A stretch of 33,282 nt of DNA from assembly GCA_903824725.1 (NCBI GenBank), contig CAIJXU010000039.1, positions 1-33,282 of the forward strand, written 5' to 3'. Numbering within the stretch: position 1 is the stretch's first letter; each line of letters opens with the position of its first letter. Made by a program: the position numbers and the translations under genes. Shown one piece after another: positions 32,568 through 33,282 of the stretch. Source of the DNA: an uncultured Bacteroidota bacterium (GTDB lineage: Bacteria > Bacteroidota > Bacteroidia > Chitinophagales > Chitinophagaceae). The notes below the pieces were generated by a model. The model was not told the origin of the DNA and did not search any database. It worked only from the letters and a program-made list of their open reading frames with translations.

Positions 32568-32767
32568 GCTTTCTCTTGCCTCCACCACTTATAGGCAATG
32601 TATCCAGCGATACCAAATGGCATGGCTGCTAAATATAAAATACCCGCATTGAATCCTTTGCCTGCTTCTTCTCCGATTTGTGCGGCAGATTTAGTGCAAA
32701 TAGAACACTGTGCAAATGATTGCAATGTGGTTAAAAACAATAAAATTAAAATGAATACTGATTTCAT
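32564..32767 (-). CDS. Small exported membrane protein with CSIC motif
   Basis: This 67-residue protein has a Sec signal (1-20, ending SFAQ), then CSICTK (C21, C24) and EEAGKGFNAGILYLAAMPFGIAGYIAYKWW, a single transmembrane helix (about 41-58) with a positively charged end. Similar small proteins recur in Bacteroidota, but I know of no function. The two cysteines would face the periplasm and could form a disulfide or bind a metal. It is too short for further inference. Confidence 0.75.
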   Translation of the reverse strand: MKSVFILILLFLTTLQSFAQCSICTKSAAQIGEEAGKGFNAGILYLAAMPFGIAGYIAYKWWRQEKA

Positions 32768-32810
32768 GTTTAATGGATCTTATTTTAGTAAACTGGCGTA
32801 ACAATAAAAA

Positions 32811-32859
32811 ATCCCTCAAAGAGTCCTTCCGTATTTGGTTTATTGGATTCGTTGAGGGA
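32811..32859 (-). terminator. terminator hairpin after the THX gene
   Basis: On the minus strand a compound stem (TCCCTCAA against TTGAGGGA, then GAGTCC against GGATTC with one G-U pair) closes on a loop of about 18 bases and runs into a T-run (the A-run ending about 32810 on the plus strand). It is 18 bases past the THX stop. Left-side coordinates are good to a base or two. Confidence 0.7.
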
Positions 32860-32876
32860 GTATTTATTAAATAAGA

Positions 32877-33008
32877 TTAAGCACTTGCTTTAGTTGCTGC
32901 TGCAGTTGCTGCTTTTTTCCCTTTTGTAGCCACTTTGTGTGGTCTGCTTTTGCCAAAAGAACCTTGGAATCTTTTCCCTTTAGCTGTTTTTTTATCTCCT
33001 CTTCCCAT
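32877..33008 (-). CDS. 30S ribosomal protein THX
   Basis: The 43-residue, very basic protein starts MGRGDKKTAKGKRFQGSFG, the THX signature, followed by KSRPHK and an Ala/Lys-rich tail. THX is a small protein bound at the head of the 30S subunit, found in Thermus and many Bacteroidota. Its presence supports the phylum assignment. The gene is below common length cut-offs and easily missed. It has an upstream TACTTTTG box and a terminator at 32811-32859. Confidence 0.9.
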   Translation of the reverse strand: MGRGDKKTAKGKRFQGSFGKSRPHKVATKGKKAATAAATKASA

Positions 33009-33041
33009 GGTGTTAATGTGTTTTAATTAAGTGAATGGCTA

Positions 33042-33049
33042 CAAAAGTA
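33042..33049 (-). promoter_or_regulatory. candidate -7 promoter box for the THX gene
   Basis: TACTTTTG on the minus strand matches TAnnTTTG exactly, 33 bases before the start. It directly abuts the T-run of the HU terminator (33051-33086), so terminator and promoter are adjacent. Confidence 0.45.
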
Positions 33050-33050
33050 A

Positions 33051-33086
33051 AAAAACCCCTTGAATATATGGATATCCGAGGGGTTT
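33051..33086 (-). terminator. terminator after the HU-family gene
   Basis: AAACCCCT (33053-33060) pairs with AGGGGTTT (33079-33086). On the minus strand the stem runs into a T-run at about 33046-33055. A small internal GGATATCC palindrome lies in the loop. It terminates the HU transcript 44 bases past its stop. Confidence 0.7.
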
Positions 33087-33129
33087 AATTTCAAAAAATA
33101 GATAGTTTACCGCCTTTTCGGCTGTAGAA

Positions 33130-33282
33130 CTACAACTTTCCGCTTAATTCTTTACCAGCTTTGAATTTTGCAACTTTCTTAGCTTTGATTTTGATAGCAG
33201 CTCCAGTTTGTGGATTGCGGCCCATACGAGCTGCACGCTTAGAAACTGAGAATGTACCAAATCCTACTAAAGTTACTTTATC
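33130..33282 (-). CDS. HU-family DNA-binding protein, C-terminal part (cut by window edge)
   Basis: The visible 50 C-terminal residues read [20 protein letters not shown], followed by [20 protein letters not shown] and the tail. The GFGTF turn and the RNPQTG beta-arm tip that inserts into the minor groove are hallmarks of HU/IHF. The protein bends and compacts DNA. About 40 N-terminal residues lie outside the window. Stop TAG is at 33130-33132. Confidence 0.93.
   Translation of the reverse strand, partial: DKVTLVGFGTFSVSKRAARMGRNPQTGAAIKIKAKKVAKFKAGKELSGKL

Noticed and set aside
33123..33134. TGTAG/CTACA inverted repeat at the HU stop codon
   Set aside because: A 2-base loop cannot form a normal hairpin, and the downstream terminator at 33051-33086 is sufficient.

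Overview
The window looks like a chromosomal segment of an AT-rich Bacteroidota, most likely a Chitinophagia/Chitinophagaceae-type bacterium. The evidence is a gene for the small ribosomal protein THX, a TIGR02757-family gene, a CPBP protease–DUF2007–cdsA–psd run, a coaX–outer-membrane-protein–lptC run with overlapping ends, no visible Shine-Dalgarno sequences, and TAnnTTTG (-7 type) boxes in front of several transcription units. The family placement is inference from gene content. I see no phage, insertion sequence, integron, CRISPR array or tRNA/rRNA gene. Coding density is high and no gene-free stretch exceeds 300 bases.

Layout. 1-974 is rpmH–rnpA–yidD (ribosome, RNase P, membrane insertion), closed by a bidirectional terminator shared with sodA. 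1021-10279 is the most accessory-looking part. On the minus strand it has a Gfo/Idh/MocA oxidoreductase, a cytoplasmic TIM-barrel isomerase-like protein, a haem c lipoprotein and tadA. Divergently, on the plus strand, it has a Tat-exported hydroxypyruvate-isomerase-like TIM barrel, a Tat lipoprotein of the gluconate 2-dehydrogenase subunit 3 family and a second Tat-exported TIM barrel. After these come a minus-strand class V aminotransferase-like PLP enzyme and a Tat-exported Gfo/Idh/MocA oxidoreductase. Together they resemble the oxidoreductase/isomerase modules that Bacteroidota use on sugars, polyols or glycosides, but the expected large flavin (GMC) dehydrogenase is absent from this window.

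10431-20699 is mainly housekeeping: an aldehyde dehydrogenase coupled to a membrane-anchored peroxidase, dusB, a CPBP protease, DUF2007, cdsA, phosphatidylserine decarboxylase, a YjjG-like HAD phosphatase, an SDR, and a minus-strand run of an SdpI-like protein, cystathionine gamma-synthase, TIGR02757 and a small hypothetical protein. 20798-21772 is a bacterial deoxyhypusine-synthase homologue, unusual because bacteria lack eIF5A.

21821-29718 is all on the minus strand. coaX–OMP–lptC–aldo/keto reductase–CNNM/HlyC transporter form one closely packed unit, followed by tatC–rpiB–M28 peptidase. 29952-33282 holds meaB, an FkbM methyltransferase, a family 2 glycosyltransferase, a small exported CxxC membrane protein, ribosomal protein THX, and the C-terminal part of an HU-family DNA-binding protein cut by the window edge.

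The strongest lead for something not fully described is the divergent 2181-7497 locus plus 8804-10279. It pairs cytoplasmic and Tat-exported versions of the same two enzyme families, with a dehydrogenase small subunit and a cytochrome but no recognisable catalytic dehydrogenase. I did not find a clearly novel defence or mobile system.
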